Positions 1-9,230 of a stretch of 64,000 nt of DNA are shown here, in pieces. Source of the stretch: Nocardia beijingensis NBRC 16342 (GTDB lineage Bacteria; Actinomycetota; Actinomycetes; Mycobacteriales; Mycobacteriaceae); the NCBI RefSeq assembly GCF_001612785.1, contig NZ_BDBC01000054.1, positions 58,899-122,898 on the forward strand, written 5' to 3'. The notes below the pieces were generated by a model. That model did not search any database and was not told the DNA's origin. It saw only the letters and a program-made list of their open reading frames with translations. The position numbers were made by a program, and so were the translations under genes. The number at the start of each line of letters is the position of its first letter. Position 1 is the first letter of the stretch.

Positions 1-1
1 C

Positions 2-3000
2 GAACGCAGTCTCAACATCGACTTCCTGCTCGGCTACCTGAAGCAGCTGTTGCCGCGCAGGCCCGACCTCAAGGTGATCATCACCTCGGCGACCATCGAT
101 CCCGAACTGTTCGCCCGGCACTTCGCCGACGAACACGGCACGCCCGCCCCGATCGTGGAAGTGTCAGGGCGCTCGTACCCGGTGGAGATCCGCTACCGCC
201 CGCTCGCGCTGGAGTTGCCGAATACCACCGAGGACGAAGACGACGAGGACACCCGCGTCGTCGACCGGGACCCGGTGGACGCCATCGGCGACGCGGTGAC
301 CGAGTTGTTCGCCGCGGGCGACGGCGACGTGCTGGTGTTCCTGTCCGGTGAACGGGAGATCCGCGACACCGCCGACGCGCTGCGCGATCTGAAGCTGCCC
401 CGCACCGAGATCCTCCCGCTGTACGCCCGGCTGTCCACCGCCGAGCAGCACCGCGTGTTCGCCCCGCACACCGGACGCAGGGTGGTGCTGGCGACGAACG
501 TCGCGGAGACCTCGCTCACCGTGCCGGGCATCCGGTACGTCGTCGATCCTGGCACCGCGCGGATCTCGCGCTATTCCATGCGGACCAAGGTGCAGCGGTT
601 GCCGATCGAACCGGTGTCCCAGGCCTCCGCGCGGCAGCGCTCCGGGCGTTGCGGTCGCGTCGCCGACGGCATCTGCATCCGGCTGTATTCGGAAGAGGAC
701 TTCGAATCCAGGCCCACGTTCACCGATCCGGAGATCCTGCGCACCAACCTGGCCGCGGTCATCCTGCAGATGACCGCGCTCGGTCTCGGTGACATCGAGA
801 ACTTCCCGTTCGTCGAGGCGCCGGACCGCCGCGCCATCCGTGACGGCATCGCCCTGCTCGAGGAACTCGGCGCACTCGCGCGCCGGGCCGGCGGCGGCGA
901 CGCGCTGTCGCTGACGCCGATCGGCCGCGACATGGCCCAGCTGCCGGTCGATCCGCGCATGGCGCGGATGCTGGTGGAGGCGCAACGCACCGGCTGCCTG
1001 GCCGACGTGCTGGTGATCGTCGCGGCGCTGTCGATCCAGGACGTCAGGGAGCGGCCCGCCGAGCAGCAGCAGGCAGCCGACGCCAAACACGCGCGCTTCA
1101 CCGTCGAAGGCTCCGATTTCCTGGCCTACCTACGCCTGTGGGACTACCTCGGTGGACAGCGCAAATCGTTGTCGTCGAACCAATTCCGGCGCCTGTGCCG
1201 TGAGGAGTTCTTGCACTATCTGCGGATCAGGGAGTGGCAGGACCTGCACGGCCAACTGCGCACCATCACCAGGGGCCTCGGTTGGTCCACGCGAGCGGAG
1301 GACGCGGAGGACGGCGCGCGGCTCCCAGCCGAAGCGGCCACAACAGCTCGTAAGTCCGCCAACAGATCCCGTCGGGGTACGCGCGACGGTCGCCCCGGCC
1401 CCGAACAAGGCCGGTCCGCCGCCGCGACGGCTGCCGGGGACAGCGACGGACTGCCCTGGGACGCCACGGCCATCCATCAGGCGTTGCTGGCGGGCATGCT
1501 GTCGCACATCGGCGTCCGCGAGGCGGAGACCAGGGAATTCCTCGGCGCCCGCAATGCCAAGTTCATGATCTTCCCCGGTTCGTCGCTGGCCAAGAAGCCA
1601 CCCCGCTGGGTGATGGCCGCGGAACTGGTCGAGACCTCGCGGCTGTGGGGCCGGATGGCCGCGAAGATCGAGCCGGAATGGGCCGAGCGGCTGGCGGGCG
1701 ACCTCGTCAAGCGCACCTACTCCGAACCGCACTGGTCGGCCAAGCGGGGCTCGGCGCGCGCCTACGAACGGGTGACGCTGTACGGGATCCCGCTGGTCAC
1801 CGGCAGGCCGGTCGACTACGGACGCATCGACCCCGAGCTGTCGCGCGAGTTGTTCATCCGCCACGCCCTGGTGCAGGGCGAGTGGCAGACCCGCCACGAG
1901 TTCTTCCATCGCAATCGCGCGCTGCTCGACGACGTCGCCGACCTGGAGCACCGCGCCCGCCGCCGCGACATCCTCGTCGACGACGAGGTGCTGTTCGAGT
2001 TCTACGACAAGCGCCTGCCCGCCGACATCGTCTCGGTGCGGCACTTCGACAGCTGGTGGCGCAGCGCGCGCCGGGAAGATCCGGCTCAGCTGGACTTCTC
2101 CACTTCGACCGTGGTCAACGAGGGCGCGGCCGCGCTGGACCCGGCGGCCTTCCCCGACTCCTGGCGACAGGGCGAACTCAGTTTCCCGCTCTCCTACCAG
2201 TTCGAGCCGGGCAACGAGGACGACGGCGTCACCGTGCGGATTCCGGTGGAACAGCTCGCCCACGTCCGCGCCGTCGGTTTCGACTGGCTGGTGCCTGGCA
2301 TGCGCGACGAGCTGGCCGCCGCGTTGATCAAGACATTGCCGAAGGCATTGCGGCGCAGTGTTGTTCCCGCTCCTGATTTCGCGGCCGCCGCCCTCGCGGC
2401 GCTCACCCCGCGCGCGGAGCCGCTGCGGGCCGGGCTGGCGCGCGAGTTGTCCCGGCTCGGCTCGGTTTCGATCGCCCCCACCGACTTCGACGTCTCCGCA
2501 CTGCCCGATCACCTGCGGATGACCTTCGCCGCCATCGGCGACGACGGCACGACGCTCGCGCGCGGCAAGAGCCTCACCGCACTGAAAACGCAACTGGCCG
2601 AACAAGTTTCCGCCTCGGTCGCCAGGGCCACCGCGGGTTCGGAACGTCCGCCCGCCACGGTGTGGACCTCCGAGTCGCTCGGCACCATCGCCCCGACGGT
2701 GCGCCGCGAGGTCGCGGGGCAGACCGTCACCGGCTACCCGGCGCTCGTCGCCGAAGGGGACGGCGTGGCGGTTCGGGTGCTCAGCTCCCCCGCGGAGCAG
2801 TCCGCCGCCATGCGCCTTGGCACCAGAGCCCTGTTGCTGCACGCGCTGCCCACGTCGGTCCGCTCCGCCACCGCGGGCCTCTCGCCCGGGGACCGGCTCG
2901 CCCTGAGCCAGAATCCCTACGGCTCCCTGGAGGCGCTGCTCGAGGACTGCCGCGCCGCCGCCGCCGACGAACTGCTCGCGGCCGCGGGCGGGCCGGTGCA

Positions 3001-3508
3001 CGACCCGGCGGAATTCGACGCGCTCGTCGCTCGGATCCGGCCCGATTTCGCCGCCGCCGTGGCGCGTTTCGTTCGTCTGGTGGTGCCGATTCTCGCCGGT
3101 GCGCACCAGGTCTCCGCGGCACTGGAACGAACGAGCGAGCGCGACATCGCCGACGACGTCCGTCATCAGCTCGACAATCTGGTGTTCCGCGGCTTCGTCT
3201 CCGAGACGGGCGCGGCCAGGCTGCGTGAGCTGCCCCGCTATCTCCAGGCCGCGGTGGCACGTTTGGAGGCGCTGCCCGGCTCCGCCGTGCGTGATCGGCA
3301 GGGCATGGCCGAAATCGATCGGGTCCTGGCCGCATACGACCGCCTGGTCGCGTCGCTACCGGAGACCCGCAGGCATGCGCCCGCGGTCACCGACATCTGG
3401 TGGATGATCGAGGAATTCCGCGTGAGCCTGTTCGCGCAGAAGCTCGGCACCCCGTTTCCGGTGTCAGCCAAGCGAATCGAGAAGGCGATCGCCGCCGTCC
3501 GGCGCTGA
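2..3508 (+). CDS. hrpA: ATP-dependent RNA helicase HrpA (5' truncated by window edge)
   Basis: DEAH-box RNA helicase of the HrpA family; the gene enters from the left edge and 1168 residues are visible. The first codons read E-R-S-L-N, the residues that normally follow the DEAH motif, so Walker A and DEAH lie just outside. Visible are motif III (SAT, residues 29-31), the second RecA fold, motif VI (QRSGRCGR, about 212-219), the winged-helix/HA2 region and a long C-terminal part typical of bacterial HrpA (DUF3418). Residues of about 430-490 form an Arg/Ala/Gly-rich low-complexity insert. The stop lies one base from the stop of the convergent nrdR, leaving no room for a terminator. HrpA enzymes act on RNA and, in E. 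coli, help resolve stalled ribosomes; the role here is inferred from family. Confidence 0.95.
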   Translation, partial: ERSLNIDFLLGYLKQLLPRRPDLKVIITSATIDPELFARHFADEHGTPAPIVEVSGRSYPVEIRYRPLALELPNTTEDEDDEDTRVVDRDPVDAIGDAVTELFAAGDGDVLVFLSGEREIRDTADALRDLKLPRTEILPLYARLSTAEQHRVFAPHTGRRVVLATNVAETSLTVPGIRYVVDPGTARISRYSMRTKVQRLPIEPVSQASARQRSGRCGRVADGICIRLYSEEDFESRPTFTDPEILRTNLAAVILQMTALGLGDIENFPFVEAPDRRAIRDGIALLEELGALARRAGGGDALSLTPIGRDMAQLPVDPRMARMLVEAQRTGCLADVLVIVAALSIQDVRERPAEQQQAADAKHARFTVEGSDFLAYLRLWDYLGGQRKSLSSNQFRRLCREEFLHYLRIREWQDLHGQLRTITRGLGWSTRAEDAEDGARLPAEAATTARKSANRSRRGTRDGRPGPEQGRSAAATAAGDSDGLPWDATAIHQALLAGMLSHIGVREAETREFLGARNAKFMIFPGSSLAKKPPRWVMAAELVETSRLWGRMAAKIEPEWAERLAGDLVKRTYSEPHWSAKRGSARAYERVTLYGIPLVTGRPVDYGRIDPELSRELFIRHALVQGEWQTRHEFFHRNRALLDDVADLEHRARRRDILVDDEVLFEFYDKRLPADIVSVRHFDSWWRSARREDPAQLDFSTSTVVNEGAAALDPAAFPDSWRQGELSFPLSYQFEPGNEDDGVTVRIPVEQLAHVRAVGFDWLVPGMRDELAAALIKTLPKALRRSVVPAPDFAAAALAALTPRAEPLRAGLARELSRLGSVSIAPTDFDVSALPDHLRMTFAAIGDDGTTLARGKSLTALKTQLAEQVSASVARATAGSERPPATVWTSESLGTIAPTVRREVAGQTVTGYPALVAEGDGVAVRVLSSPAEQSAAMRLGTRALLLHALPTSVRSATAGLSPGDRLALSQNPYGSLEALLEDCRAAAADELLAAAGGPVHDPAEFDALVARIRPDFAAAVARFVRLVVPILAGAHQVSAALERTSERDIADDVRHQLDNLVFRGFVSETGAARLRELPRYLQAAVARLEALPGSAVRDRQGMAEIDRVLAAYDRLVASLPETRRHAPAVTDIWWMIEEFRVSLFAQKLGTPFPVSAKRIEKAIAAVRR

Positions 3509-3509
3509 G

Positions 3510-3980
3510 TCAGTCGGCGGCCGACAACGCTTCGGCGCGGGCCCTGCGCATTTCGCGGATCTCGCGTTCGAAGTCCTCGGCGGAGGTGAACGACCGGTAG
3601 ACCGAGGCGAAGCGCAGGTAGGCCACTTCGTCCAGATCACGCAGGGGGCCGAGGATGGCCAGCCCCACCTCGTGGCTGGGTACCTCGGGAGAACCCTTCG
3701 CCCGCACCGCGTCCTCCACCTGCTGGGCGAGCAGGTTCAGCGCGTCGTCGTCGACCTCACGGCCTTGGCAGGCCCTGCGCACGCCCCGGATGACCTTCTC
3801 GCGACTGAACGGCTCGGTGACGCCGCTGCGCTTGACCACCGACAGGATGGCCGTCTCCACCGTGGTGAACCGCCGCCCACATTGCGGGCAGGCGCGACGG
3901 CGGCGGATGGCCGCGCCTTCGTCGGCCTCGCGCGAGTCCACCACCCGGGAGTCGGGGTGTCGGCAGTACGGGCAATGCAT
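3510..3980 (-). CDS. nrdR: transcriptional repressor NrdR
   Basis: NrdR senses ATP/dATP and represses ribonucleotide reductase genes. The 156-residue protein has the zinc ribbon with C3, C6, C31 and C34 followed by an ATP-cone domain (residues about 48-138), the full family length. A Shine-Dalgarno GAAGGA sits 8 bases before the ATG. The position next to the SOS gene and lexA matches mycobacteria (Rv2718c-Rv2720), although an additional secreted-protein gene lies between here. I could not pick out a convincing NrdR box upstream. Confidence 0.97.
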   Translation of the reverse strand: MHCPYCRHPDSRVVDSREADEGAAIRRRRACPQCGRRFTTVETAILSVVKRSGVTEPFSREKVIRGVRRACQGREVDDDALNLLAQQVEDAVRAKGSPEVPSHEVGLAILGPLRDLDEVAYLRFASVYRSFTSAEDFEREIREMRRARAEALSAAD

Positions 3981-4185
3981 CCGAGAAATCCTTCGTCGAT
4001 GCGCGTGCTCGCGTCCGGACCGGACGCCGATCGCGGCGATCGGTCCGGCGAGCCCGTGTACAGAGGTCTATACCCCGGCACCAGGCATCCCTCGTGCGAC
4101 ACGCGGAACACCTGCATAACACTTCGAGGATACCCGTCCGGGTTTCCGGTTTGTCGCACTCACCCCGGCCGCGGGCACGGCTCGC

Positions 4186-5430
4186 TCACCCGGAGATCTG
4201 CCAGTGCGCGGTCAGGTCCGCCAGCAGGTCGGGCAGCCGGGCGGCCAGGCGACCGCGGGCGAGCTTGCTCCAGAACGCCTCGCCGAGGACGGCGCCCGCC
4301 GAGACGGAATCGGCCTCCATATCGATGTGGCGGGGCACCAGGTCTTCGGTGATGTAGGTCCACCGCGTGTCGCGGTCGGCCCAGTTGAAGGCAGGCAACG
4401 GGACACGCAGCGCGACGCTGCGGCCTCCTACTTCCGCGCCGACCACCGCCGGGGCGAACACGCCGGGCGCGCGAACGCCGGGAACAGCGGGTTTGCCCGC
4501 GACGGTGCTGACGTAGGTGAGTACCCGGCCGATGGGCGCACGACCCGCCGACGTCTCGTCCCACTGGTCGGCCACCACGCGGTTCTGCTCCCGATCGGTC
4601 ATCCGGACCAGCGCGTCGATGTAACCGTCCCGAGTGCCGGAGGCGACCGACCGCCACGCGGCGTGGATGTCCTCGTCGAGGACACCGGCCGCGGACATCT
4701 CGTCGATACCGCGCAGGCCGAGCGCGACGTAGGCCTCGTGCATCGGCACCAGATCCGTGAAGATGTGCTTCTGCATGATCATCAGGCGGGTCTGGTACCA
4801 GGCGACGTCCGCCGCGGTCAGGCGGGAACCTTCGGTGACGAGCAACCGGACGTCCTCCGGCAGGGCACGCGCCAATTCCGGTGGGGTGGCGCGCAGGAGG
4901 TCGGCGACCGTGTCACCGAGCTGATGGATGCCGGGCACGTCCAGGACGGCGCCCGCATCGCTCATGTCGAAGAAGCCGGAGGCGAACGATCCGCCCGCGA
5001 TGCCGGCGAGGCCCGCCCAGTAGAACTCCGGGTGCTGTGTGGCCAGCCGCAGGTAGTTGACGTACACCTGATTGAAGGTGCGTTCGTTGGCGCGCGGGCC
5101 ACGACCGGGATCCCATGCGGCCAGGTCGATGTCGGCATTGCGGGTGGCGACCACCAGCCAGTACTGGTGCAGCAGCGTCGCGTACCGGCGCGGCGGCACT
5201 GCGTCGGCCCGCGCCTGCCGCAACGCCTCCGCGAGGACGGAGTCGTCCAGCGGCAGAACGGGATTCAGTCCGCCCGGCCCCGCGCCGTCGCCGTTGACGG
5301 ACGGGAGGTCGAGATATGCCGCATAGGCGGGTTCGGCCTTGGCGACGGCTGCCGCGCCGAGCCCGAAGACCAGACAAAGGGACAATGCGGCCAAGCGGAT
5401 CAAGACGCGGCCTGCGGTGCGGAGTGTCAT
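4186..5430 (-). CDS. secreted protein of unknown function, 414 aa
   Basis: I do not recognise this family. The protein starts with a basic stretch and a hydrophobic segment ending in an Ala-rich Sec signal (cleavage probably near the A-x-A at residues 28-32). The mature part of about 380 residues is soluble-looking, helical and rich in Asp, Arg, Trp and Tyr, with no second membrane segment and no catalytic motif I can name. It contains several aromatic/histidine patches, such as the WYQTRLMIMQKHIF region near the middle. It lies between nrdR and the SOS-regulated gene, where mycobacteria have no gene, so it looks like a lineage-specific insertion. No strong ribosome-binding site precedes the ATG; the start was chosen for the signal peptide. 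Confidence 0.75.
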   Translation of the reverse strand: MTLRTAGRVLIRLAALSLCLVFGLGAAAVAKAEPAYAAYLDLPSVNGDGAGPGGLNPVLPLDDSVLAEALRQARADAVPPRRYATLLHQYWLVVATRNADIDLAAWDPGRGPRANERTFNQVYVNYLRLATQHPEFYWAGLAGIAGGSFASGFFDMSDAGAVLDVPGIHQLGDTVADLLRATPPELARALPEDVRLLVTEGSRLTAADVAWYQTRLMIMQKHIFTDLVPMHEAYVALGLRGIDEMSAAGVLDEDIHAAWRSVASGTRDGYIDALVRMTDREQNRVVADQWDETSAGRAPIGRVLTYVSTVAGKPAVPGVRAPGVFAPAVVGAEVGGRSVALRVPLPAFNWADRDTRWTYITEDLVPRHIDMEADSVSAGAVLGEAFWSKLARGRLAARLPDLLADLTAHWQISG

Positions 5431-5555
5431 GTGCTGAAAAGTCCCGGCTTCGTTCGGGCGTTGTCGCCCGGATCATGTTCGAAGCACGGTAGCAACACGT
5501 TCTAGTTTGCCGATCCACAAATCCGGCCGCCGACGATGGCCGGATTCCCTTGCGC

Positions 5556-6020
5556 TCACCGCGAATCGCCGCTGCCCGGCACGCCAGGGCGGTCCACTAC
5601 CGCGGGCACCGATCGGCCCGACCCGCCCCACTCACCCGCCCGCACATGCGCCAAGGCGATCAGTCCCACCACCATCACCGCGGTGAGCAGTGCGGCGACG
5701 GCGAGCGCGGCGAAGCCGATCTGCGCCTGCTCGATCCGGCGCATCGGGTGTTCGCCACGGGGACGCCGCGGCGCGAAAGTGCCTGCGCCCCGGTCGTAAT
5801 CGACCATGCCGGCACCGGGGCGCGCGCCGGGCGGACGCCGATCGACCGCGGATCGGTGCGCCGGCGTCAGCGTCCGCGGACGCGCGCCGCCGCACAGCAG
5901 CCGCCGAGCCGTCTCGTACCCGAGACCGTCCTTCGCCGGGGCGGGATCGGCGGCGCGCCGCTCGCCTTCGGCCTCCGCCGCGCCGACGGAAGGGGTGACA
6001 TGGCTGATCACAGTGCTCAT
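5556..6020 (-). CDS. SOS-regulated small membrane protein (positional counterpart of Rv2719c)
   Basis: This 154-residue protein is divergent from lexA with two SOS boxes in front of it. The chosen ATG at 6020 has a GGAGG 8 bases upstream; a longer in-frame reading would start inside an SOS box and is unlikely. The N-terminal 95 residues are Arg/Pro/Gly-rich and probably cytosolic and disordered. One membrane helix follows at about residues 101-126, then a short Pro/Gly-rich tail. In M. tuberculosis this position holds Rv2719c (ChiZ), and corynebacteria have the division suppressor DivS near lexA. The LysM domain present in Rv2719c is absent here, so a role in delaying division after DNA damage is inferred from position, SOS control and topology only. 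Confidence 0.8.
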   Translation of the reverse strand: MSTVISHVTPSVGAAEAEGERRAADPAPAKDGLGYETARRLLCGGARPRTLTPAHRSAVDRRPPGARPGAGMVDYDRGAGTFAPRRPRGEHPMRRIEQAQIGFAALAVAALLTAVMVVGLIALAHVRAGEWGGSGRSVPAVVDRPGVPGSGDSR

Positions 6021-6064
6021 CGGACAAACCTCCGTAGTGGGTGCTCCGTGGCCGTTCGAGCCGT

Positions 6065-6080
6065 TCGAACACACGTTCAA
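6065..6080 (-). promoter_or_regulatory. SOS box 1 (LexA operator)
   Basis: The plus strand reads TCGAACACACGTTCAA, matching the actinobacterial LexA operator TCGAAC-N4-GTTCGA with perfect GAAC/GTTC half-sites. It lies 45 bases upstream of the start of the small membrane protein gene on the minus strand. Confidence 0.88.
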
Positions 6081-6102
6081 AATTGATTCGCTCATGTGTT
6101 CG

Positions 6103-6118
6103 AAGAACTGGTGTTCGA
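6103..6118 (-). promoter_or_regulatory. SOS box 2 (LexA operator)
   Basis: The plus strand reads AAGAACTGGTGTTCGA, again with intact GAAC-N4-GTTC. Its centre is 38 bases from SOS box 1, so the SOS gene probably has tandem LexA sites. Confidence 0.82.
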
Positions 6119-6166
6119 TTTCTACCACGCCGCGGCGACAAAGTCAGCACGAACCCCCGACATACG

Positions 6167-6182
6167 TCGAACAGATGTTTGA
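6167..6182 (+). promoter_or_regulatory. SOS box of lexA
   Basis: The sequence TCGAACAGATGTTTGA matches the operator consensus with one change in the right half-site. The same GTTTGA half-site occurs, as I recall, in the M. tuberculosis lexA box. It lies about 107 bases before the lexA start and should mediate autorepression. Confidence 0.85.
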
Positions 6183-6288
6183 TCCAGCGGCGCGACCGGA
6201 CTAGATTCGAAGAACCGAAGACACGACAGGCCATGAAGACACGCGCCGGGCACGGACCGGCCTGGCACAGCAGGAAAGGGCGGTTGCG

Positions 6289-7017
6289 GTGAGGCAGACG
6301 GACGACACGGGCGACGAGACCGACAGCGGCGCCGACGCGGCGGGTAGCGGGGCGGATCTCACCGTGCGTCAGCGCAAAGTGCTCGAGGTGATCCGCACCT
6401 CGGTGAGCGAGCGCGGCTACCCGCCGAGCATCCGGGAGATCGGTGACGCCGTCGGCCTCACGTCCACCTCCTCGGTCGCCCATCAGCTGCGCGCCCTGGA
6501 GCGCAAGGGCTACCTGCGCCGCGACCCGAACCGGCCGCGCGCCGTCGACGTGCGCGGGCTGGACGAAGTGGTGCGGTCGGTGACCAGCCTGCCGGTCGCG
6601 GCGGTGGACGACGGTGAGATCACCGTCGACGTCGACCGACCGGTCCCCACTTTCGTCCCGGTCCTCGGGCGCATCGCCGCCGGTGGACCGATCCTGGCCG
6701 AGCAGGCCGTGGAAGACGTCTTCCCGCTGCCGCGCGAGCTGGTCGGCGACGGTTCGCTGTTCCTGCTGAAGGTCGTCGGCCAGTCCATGATCGACGCGGC
6801 GATCTGCGACGGCGACTGGGTGGTCGTGCGGCAGCAGAACGTCGCGGAGAACGGCGACATCGTCGCGGCGATGATCGAGGGCGAGGCCACGGTCAAGACC
6901 TTCAAGCGCACCGGCAAGGATGTCTGGCTGATGCCGCACAACCCGGTCTTCGAGCCCATCCCCGGCAACGACGCCCAGATCCTGGGCAAGGTCGTCACCG
7001 TCATCCGCAAGATCTGA
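6289..7017 (+). CDS. lexA: SOS repressor LexA
   Basis: LexA represses DNA-damage genes and cleaves itself when RecA filaments form. The 242-residue protein has an N-terminal winged helix (residues about 25-80, with P-P-S-I-R-E-I-G in the recognition region). The self-cleavage bond is A131-G132 and the Ser166/Lys203 dyad sits in the S24 peptidase fold. The start is GTG with GGAAAGGG 8 bases upstream. The first 20 residues are an Asp/Gly-rich extension common in actinobacteria. The divergent SOS gene, its own SOS box and the recA box at 50533 make up the recognisable LexA circuit in this window. Confidence 0.97.
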   Translation: MRQTDDTGDETDSGADAAGSGADLTVRQRKVLEVIRTSVSERGYPPSIREIGDAVGLTSTSSVAHQLRALERKGYLRRDPNRPRAVDVRGLDEVVRSVTSLPVAAVDDGEITVDVDRPVPTFVPVLGRIAAGGPILAEQAVEDVFPLPRELVGDGSLFLLKVVGQSMIDAAICDGDWVVVRQQNVAENGDIVAAMIEGEATVKTFKRTGKDVWLMPHNPVFEPIPGNDAQILGKVVTVIRKI

Positions 7018-7033
7018 CGGCCCCGCGGAACGA

Positions 7034-7067
7034 TCCACCGCCGGTGGCCCGCCCGTCGGCCGGTGGA
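7034..7067 (+). terminator. possible lexA terminator hairpin
   Basis: TCCACCG (7034-7040) pairs with CGGTGGA (7061-7067) just after the lexA stop; a smaller alternative hairpin, CCACCGCCGGTGG, is nested in it. There is no T-tract, as is common for high-GC actinobacteria, so this is tentative. Confidence 0.4.
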
Positions 7068-7138
7068 CGTCCTGGATTCACAGCTGATTGCCAGCCTGCG
7101 CGCAGCGGATCCACCGGGATGCTTGCGAGACTCCTGCG

Positions 7139-9169
7139 GTGACAGCGATCCCCGCCGAGGCCGCCGTGCCCGATGCGAATCCGATTGCCATTACTGCCCA
7201 ATTGCCGCCCGCACGCCCGCGGGACCGCGTGGGGTTGGCGGCACTGCTGGCCGGGACCGCCGCCGCGTATCTGTGGCACATCACGGTCAACGGGATGGGC
7301 AACGGCTTCTACGCCGCGGCCGCCTGGTCGGGTGCGCGGGACTGGAAGGCGGTGCTGTTCGGCTCCTTGGACCCGGGCAACTTCATCACGGTGGACAAGC
7401 CGCCGGTGTCGCAATGGGTGATGGGCCTGTCGGTCCGGCTGTTCGGATTCGGCAGTGCGAGCGTGCTGGCGCCGCAGGCGCTGATGGCCGTCGCCGCGGT
7501 GGCGTTGATGTACGCGATGGTCACCAGGGCGACCGCGAGCCGGGGGGCCGGTATGCTCGCCGGGGCCGTCCTGGCGGCGACGCCCGTGGTGGCGTTGATG
7601 TTCCGGTTCAACAATCCGGACGCCGTGATGGTGCTGCTGATGGCCGCCGGCGCGTACTGCACGCTGCGGGCGGCGCGGCAGGCGAGCGTGCGCTGGCTGA
7701 CGCTGGCGGGCGTCGCGCTCGGGTTCGCGTTCCTGGCGAAGATGCTCGAAGGTCTCATGGTGTTGCCCGCCCTGGCGCTCACCTATCTGATCGTCGCGCC
7801 GACCTCGATGCGAAACCGCTTGCTGCACTTGTCGGCCGCCGCGGCGGCACTGGTCGTCTCCTCGGGCTGGTATGTGCTGCTGACGGTGCTGTGGCCCGCC
7901 GCGCAGCGGCCCTACCTGGCGGGCTCGACGGACAACACCTTCATGGATCTCGTGCTCGGCTACAACGGGTTCGCCCGTTTCCTGGGCCACAACCACCACG
8001 GCGCCGACAGGTTCGCGCTACCGCCGGGATACGAGATGCCGCAGGCCGCCGGGCACGCCGGGGGCGGGTTCGCCGGGTTCAGCGGGCCGGGCCCGGCTCG
8101 CCTGTTCACCGGTGAGATCGGTTTCGAGATCTCCTGGTTGCTTCCGGCCGCCCTGCTCGCCTTCGCGCTCGTGCTGCTCTCGCGCCTGCGTGCGCCCCGA
8201 ACGGACCCGGTGCGCGCGGCCGCGCTGGCCTTCGGACTGTGGCTGATCGTCGACGGCGTCGCCTTCACCGTGATGCGCGGCGGCATGCACGCCTACTACA
8301 CGCTGGCGATCGGTCCCGCCGTGGCCGGGATGTTCGCGGTCGGGGTGGCCGAGATGTGGCGGCGGCGATCGGAGGCGTTCGGCCGGGTGGGCGCGGCCGC
8401 GCTGGTGCTGACCTCGGGACTGTGGGCGTTCGTCCTGCTGAACCGCGATCCCGGATGGCTGCCACCGTTGCGCTGGACGCTCGTGGTGATCACGCTGGCG
8501 GCGGCGCTCGGACTGGCCGCCGCCGCGTTCCCGGCCGGGGCGCGGCGGGTGCGAACCAGGGCCGTATCGGTGCTCGTGGCCGTGGGCGTACTCGCCGGAA
8601 TCGGCGGATCGACCGCCTACGCCGCGGCAACGCTGCCACAGGCGCATACGGGAGGCAGCCCGACGGTGGGCCCGGCGCGCACGGCGGTCGATCCGGCGAA
8701 CGACGTGCGCCGCGAGGTGACCGCGTTCGTCAACGGAGAGGTCGAACCACAGCTCGCCGCGCTGCTGCGCGCGACTTCCACGCCATGGTCGGCCGCCGTC
8801 GACCGATCCTCGGTCGCCGCGTCGCTGGAACTGGCCAGCCATACCCCGGTCGTCGCCATCGGCGGTTTCACCTCCGACGATCCGGTGCCCAGCCTCGACG
8901 ACTTCCAGATTATGGTTCGCACCCATCAGCTGACCTACTACCTCGCGCAGGAGGTGCGGCTGCCCGATTCGTGGCGGGTACGCGATCGATCTCCCGGAGC
9001 AGGGACCGACATCCCGGACAACGGATGGTGGCGGCCCGCCGGGCACAAGGACATCGCCGATTGGGTATCGGCGCACTACAACGCGGTCCACATCGGCAAC
9101 GTCGCGGTCTACGACCTCACCGCCCCGGCCTGTGCGCAATCCTCGTCTACCACGGTCTGCGCGAAATGA
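7139..9169 (+). CDS. polytopic membrane glycosyltransferase (GT39/ArnT-like)
   Basis: The protein has about 676 residues from the GTG at 7139; an in-frame TTG at 7088 would add 17 residues, and neither start has a strong ribosome-binding site. It has 11 or more hydrophobic helices and the early luminal loop with the V-D-K-P-P motif and acidic residues typical of polyprenyl-phosphate-sugar dependent transferases (GT39/GT83/ArnT). A C-terminal extracellular domain of about 170 residues follows. Such enzymes use a lipid-linked sugar to decorate cell-envelope lipids or secreted proteins; the acceptor cannot be read from the sequence. It is followed by a strong hairpin. Confidence 0.88.
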   Translation: MTAIPAEAAVPDANPIAITAQLPPARPRDRVGLAALLAGTAAAYLWHITVNGMGNGFYAAAAWSGARDWKAVLFGSLDPGNFITVDKPPVSQWVMGLSVRLFGFGSASVLAPQALMAVAAVALMYAMVTRATASRGAGMLAGAVLAATPVVALMFRFNNPDAVMVLLMAAGAYCTLRAARQASVRWLTLAGVALGFAFLAKMLEGLMVLPALALTYLIVAPTSMRNRLLHLSAAAAALVVSSGWYVLLTVLWPAAQRPYLAGSTDNTFMDLVLGYNGFARFLGHNHHGADRFALPPGYEMPQAAGHAGGGFAGFSGPGPARLFTGEIGFEISWLLPAALLAFALVLLSRLRAPRTDPVRAAALAFGLWLIVDGVAFTVMRGGMHAYYTLAIGPAVAGMFAVGVAEMWRRRSEAFGRVGAAALVLTSGLWAFVLLNRDPGWLPPLRWTLVVITLAAALGLAAAAFPAGARRVRTRAVSVLVAVGVLAGIGGSTAYAAATLPQAHTGGSPTVGPARTAVDPANDVRREVTAFVNGEVEPQLAALLRATSTPWSAAVDRSSVAASLELASHTPVVAIGGFTSDDPVPSLDDFQIMVRTHQLTYYLAQEVRLPDSWRVRDRSPGAGTDIPDNGWWRPAGHKDIADWVSAHYNAVHIGNVAVYDLTAPACAQSSSTTVCAK

Positions 9170-9189
9170 CCGGATAGCCCGGCAGCAAC

Positions 9190-9218
9190 GGACCACCGCC
9201 ACCCCGTGGCGGTGGTCC
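9190..9218. terminator. bidirectional terminator hairpin
   Basis: GGACCACCGCCAC and GTGGCGGTGGTCC form a perfect 13-bp stem with a CCC loop between two convergent genes. It can serve both strands. Confidence 0.8.
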
Positions 9219-9230
9219 GCGCCGAAGGGA

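Noticed and set aside
1130..3166. Long open frame antisense to hrpA
   Set aside because: It mirrors hrpA codons in high-GC DNA and has Arg/Gly-rich composition with no domain. Similar long antisense frames over hhyL/hhyS (22393-26801), the DUF349 gene (38886-40388), hflX (33203-35212) and pspA/pspM (61920-63551) were rejected for the same reason.
5632..7038. 468-residue minus-strand frame across lexA
   Set aside because: It covers lexA and its SOS boxes in antisense; LexA is certain on the plus strand.
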